64,000 bases of DNA from Thermoanaerobaculia bacterium. GTDB lineage: Bacteria; Acidobacteriota; Thermoanaerobaculia; UBA5066. Location of the stretch: NCBI GenBank assembly GCA_022071945.1, contig JAJVIN010000015.1:1-64000 (forward strand), written 5' to 3'. Made by a program: the position numbers and the translations under genes. The notes below the pieces were generated by a model, which saw only the letters and a list, made by a program, of their open reading frames with translations, ran no database searches and was not told the origin of the DNA. Positions 61,778-64,000 of this stretch are shown piece after piece; position 1 is the stretch's first letter, and the number at the start of each line of letters is the position of its first letter.

Positions 61778-62467
61778 TCATGGGTGTTCCGAAGGCCACC
61801 CGCGAATCAGCGCCCCCAGCGCCGCCTCGAACTCTTGCACGAAGTCGAGATCGAAGGGGGCAAGCGCCGGGTCGGAGCCCAGGGCCGCCTTAACGGCCGC
61901 GGACGGTCGCGACATCTGAAGAAGCCCTATCGCAAGGGCGTGGGTCCGCAGGATGAACGAGAAGCCGTCCCCCGCCCTGCCCCCGGGAAGATGCCTCTCG
62001 AATGTCGCCGCCACCGGGGCCATGGTCTCCGCAAGACGCCTCTTGAAACGCAGTGCCGTCTCGACATCGATGTTCCGCTCGAGAACGGCGTGCAAGAGAG
62101 GCAGGAGCCGCGTCAGAAGCGGCCGCGCCGAAAGGCTCCGCGCCACGAAGCCAGGAAGGCTCGCCCCGCTCCCGGCAATCGCCGCCTCGGCAACTGCCGC
62201 CTCGTCGGCCACCGGCACCAGCTCGGCGAACCAGTCCCCGATCTCGCGAGTCAGGAGCTCGAGAAAAAGCGCCTCCTTCGTCGCGAAGTACCTGTATGGC
62301 GTCCCCTTCGCGACCCCGGCCTCCTCGGCGACCCGGGCCATCGTCACGGCCTCGTAGTCGTCGCGAGAAAAGACCCGCGCCGCCGCATCCAGTACCTGAT
62401 CGCGGCGAAGGTCCTTCTCGTTCTCCGAACGGGCCCGGATGAACTTCCCGGCTTCTCGGTCAGCCAT
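61778..62467 (-). CDS. TetR-family repressor
   Basis: A 229-residue TetR regulator: N-terminal HTH RRDQVLDAAARVFSRDDYEAVTMARVAEEAGVAKGTPYRYFATKEALFLELL, then a helical ligand-binding domain. It overlaps the SDR gene by 8 bp as the second gene of that operon, so it most likely binds the two operators upstream of the SDR gene and is induced by a substrate of that enzyme. Confidence 0.9.
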   Translation of the reverse strand: MADREAGKFIRARSENEKDLRRDQVLDAAARVFSRDDYEAVTMARVAEEAGVAKGTPYRYFATKEALFLELLTREIGDWFAELVPVADEAAVAEAAIAGSGASLPGFVARSLSARPLLTRLLPLLHAVLERNIDVETALRFKRRLAETMAPVAATFERHLPGGRAGDGFSFILRTHALAIGLLQMSRPSAAVKAALGSDPALAPFDLDFVQEFEAALGALIRGWPSEHP

Positions 62468-63338
62468 TCGCCCCGCCCCGCCCCGGCTGCGGGAACTGAG
62501 TCTTCAGGAAGAAGTCCCAAACACCATCCGGCAGCATCGCCCTCTGGGTCATGAGGAGATGCGCCGAGAGAGTGACCCGGTAACGGGCCTTCGGACACTT
62601 CGTGGAAAGCGCGCGCTCGATCACCGCGGCCACATCTTCGCCGCTCCCGCCCAAGAGCGCGAGCGGGCCCTTCTCGTACGCCTCCTTCGTCGCCTTCGCC
62701 ACCGTGTCCGTGAAGGTCCCGTACGGCCCCTCTGCCTTCTTCACCGCCCCGATACTCGAAACAGCCGCCTCGCTGAACTCGGTCTTGATGAGACCTGGCT
62801 GGATGAGGACGACGTCGACCCCGAACCCCTTCACCTCGAACCGGAGCGCGTCGGAGATCGCCTCCACCGCGTACTTTGTCGAGTGGTAGATCCCTCCTCC
62901 AGGGAAGGTCAGGACTCCCCCCATCGAACCGATGTTGACGATCCGGCCATATCCCTGCCGCCTCATTCCGGGCAACACCAGCTGGCACATCCGGACGAGA
63001 CCGAAGACGTTCGTCTCGTACTGCTTCCGGATCCTCTCGATCGGAATCTCTTCGATCGGCCCCGACTGACTGTATCCCGCGTTGTTGATCAGGATTCCGA
63101 CCGCCCCCTCGGCCTTCTCCACGGCCGCGACGGCGCTCGCCATGGAAGCCTCGTCGTTCACGTCCAGAGCAAGAGTCTTGCAGCCCGCCTGTGCCAGGTC
63201 CTTCAATGTCTCCGGACGCCGCGCCGTCGCGTAGACCGTGTAACCCGCCTTCACGAGCCTCAACGCCGTCGCGTGCCCGATCCCCGACGAACATCCCGTG
63301 ATCAGAACCGCCTTCGAAATCCCGCTCTTCTTCTTCAT
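62460..63338 (-). CDS. Short-chain dehydrogenase/reductase
   Basis: A 292-residue classical SDR: TGCSSGIGHATAL (cofactor loop, TGxxxGxG), NNAG, Ser of IVNIGSMGG, and the YHSTK catalytic pair. Arg in TARRPET favours NADP(H). The substrate is unknown. Together with the TetR gene it forms a two-gene operon behind paired operators. Confidence 0.93.
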   Translation of the reverse strand: MKKKSGISKAVLITGCSSGIGHATALRLVKAGYTVYATARRPETLKDLAQAGCKTLALDVNDEASMASAVAAVEKAEGAVGILINNAGYSQSGPIEEIPIERIRKQYETNVFGLVRMCQLVLPGMRRQGYGRIVNIGSMGGVLTFPGGGIYHSTKYAVEAISDALRFEVKGFGVDVVLIQPGLIKTEFSEAAVSSIGAVKKAEGPYGTFTDTVAKATKEAYEKGPLALLGGSGEDVAAVIERALSTKCPKARYRVTLSAHLLMTQRAMLPDGVWDFFLKTQFPQPGRGGANG

Positions 63339-63372
63339 TCCCTGCTCCTGACTCAGCTCGGCAAAATATTAA

Positions 63373-63408
63373 TGACCTTCGGTCACTAATATTGGTGACC
63401 ACGGGTCA
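63373..63408. promoter_or_regulatory. Paired TGACC-N3-GGTCA operators before the SDR-TetR operon
   Basis: TGACCTTCGGTCA (63373-63385) and TGACCACGGGTCA (63396-63408) are two 13-bp inverted repeats with the same arms, centre distance 23 bp (about two helical turns), starting 35 bp upstream of the SDR start. This is a typical dimer-pair arrangement for TetR proteins. Confidence 0.75.
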
Positions 63409-63466
63409 TTTGTCAAGGGTGCCGGACGAAGTTTTTCAGCGATAAGCTGACGGCCGGAGGATCACG

Positions 63467-63949
63467 ATGAGTGCGGACGCCACCCGGTCATTTCTCAGAC
63501 ACACCGTCGCCACGCTGGCTTACCGGGCGAACAAGTCGATCAAGGGGGCGCCGCCCGAGTTCGCGACCTACTCGCCCGGAGAGAGGCCCCGCCCGCCGCT
63601 GAAGATCCTGTCGCACATGGGAGACCTCCTCGACTGGGCCCTGAGCATGGCCACGGGCGAGAAGGTCTGGAAGGAGAGCCAGCCGACGGACTGGGACGCG
63701 GAGGTCTCGCGCTTCTTCGCGTCGATCGAGCGCTTCGACGAGTTCCTCGGCTCGGGTTCGCCGCTCGAGTGCACGTGCGAGAAGCTCTTCCAGGGCCCGA
63801 TCGCCGACGCGATCTCGCACACGGGGCAGCTCGCCATGCTGAGGCGTCTCTCCGGAGCGCCGATCAAGGCGGAGAACTACTTCAAGGCTGCCGTGGAGAT
63901 CGGCCGGGTCGGTCCCGATCAAACTCCGCCCAAGTTCGAGTTCGACTGA
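63467..63949 (+). CDS. DinB-like four-helix protein
   Basis: A 160-residue protein. His residues at helix positions, KILSHMGDLLDWALSMATG and ISHTGQLAMLRRLSGAP, with long helices between, fit the DinB/DUF664 metal-binding four-helix bundle, which is used by bacillithiol-dependent transferases and thiol-related enzymes. The reaction is unknown. It diverges from the SDR-TetR operon across the operator pair and could be part of the same regulon. Confidence 0.65.
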   Translation: MSADATRSFLRHTVATLAYRANKSIKGAPPEFATYSPGERPRPPLKILSHMGDLLDWALSMATGEKVWKESQPTDWDAEVSRFFASIERFDEFLGSGSPLECTCEKLFQGPIADAISHTGQLAMLRRLSGAPIKAENYFKAAVEIGRVGPDQTPPKFEFD

Positions 63950-64000
63950 CCCCCGCCCAGAGCCGGCGCGCCCCCCGGACTCTCGGGCGAAGACTTGACG

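Overview
The window is high-GC bacterial chromosomal DNA that divides near 34.8 kb into a mobile defence island on the left and ordinary chromosome on the right. A GlnRS gene next to gltX, a very large plant-type leucine-rich-repeat exoprotein, a SWIM/SNF2 helicase and many small palindromic repeats would fit an Acidobacteriota-like or similar soil or sediment lineage. That placement is a weak guess; no rRNA or marker phylogeny is available here.

Left part (about 1-34,790): an integrated phage-like island. Its right end is a tyrosine integrase whose gene stops 15 bp from the 3' end of a tRNA-Arg(CCG) gene, the usual target for such integrases. A C1/Cro-type divergent switch near 30.3 kb drives a rightward cascade of overlapping genes (cro-like, small protein, YqaJ-type exonuclease, RecT, RuvC-like, Xis-like, Int). 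Leftward from the switch comes a small HIRAN-domain operon, then a complete BREX operon: brxE-brxA-brxB-brxC-pglX-[AAA ATPase + DUF4276]-pglZ-brxL, followed without a break by a GIY-YIG nuclease gene and a GmrSD/BrxU-like DUF262-DUF1524 gene. Further left are phage/plasmid-type genes (DUF932, an N-terminally extended DNA sliding clamp, ASCH) and an AIPR abortive-infection-type gene. No second copy of the tRNA end was found, so the left boundary probably lies outside the window.

The least familiar part is at 1,011-3,700: four overlapping plus-strand genes encoding a ParB-like protein, an ABC-ATPase fused to a Mom-like GNAT domain, a PanD-type pyruvoyl decarboxylase with all recognisable active-site residues, and a half-length class III (CaiB/Frc-type) CoA transferase that keeps its catalytic Asp. 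I read this as a candidate pathway that makes an acyl or amino-acyl group and transfers it to DNA, i.e. a hypermodification cassette. The chemistry is inference.

Right part (34,790-64,000): housekeeping and accessory chromosome. It holds tRNA-Arg, tRNA-His and tRNA-Gln; a TPR protein; a class III nucleotidyl cyclase fused to a PD-(D/E)XK-like domain with altered base-recognition residues; a PAP2-like membrane protein; clpB-hsp20; cysK with an Rrf2 regulator; a DegP-type protease; an EamA transporter; gltX-glnS-vanZ; the 1,760-residue LRR protein; a SNF2 helicase; a TPR lipoprotein; a polysaccharide deacetylase; a DUF4143 ATPase behind a perfect 28-bp palindrome; and an SDR-TetR operon with paired operators. 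Intergenic spaces here hold a 168-bp tandem duplication of the hsp20 end, a nine-copy 35-bp minisatellite, and a dispersed two-hairpin element whose first stem differs between copies by compensating changes.
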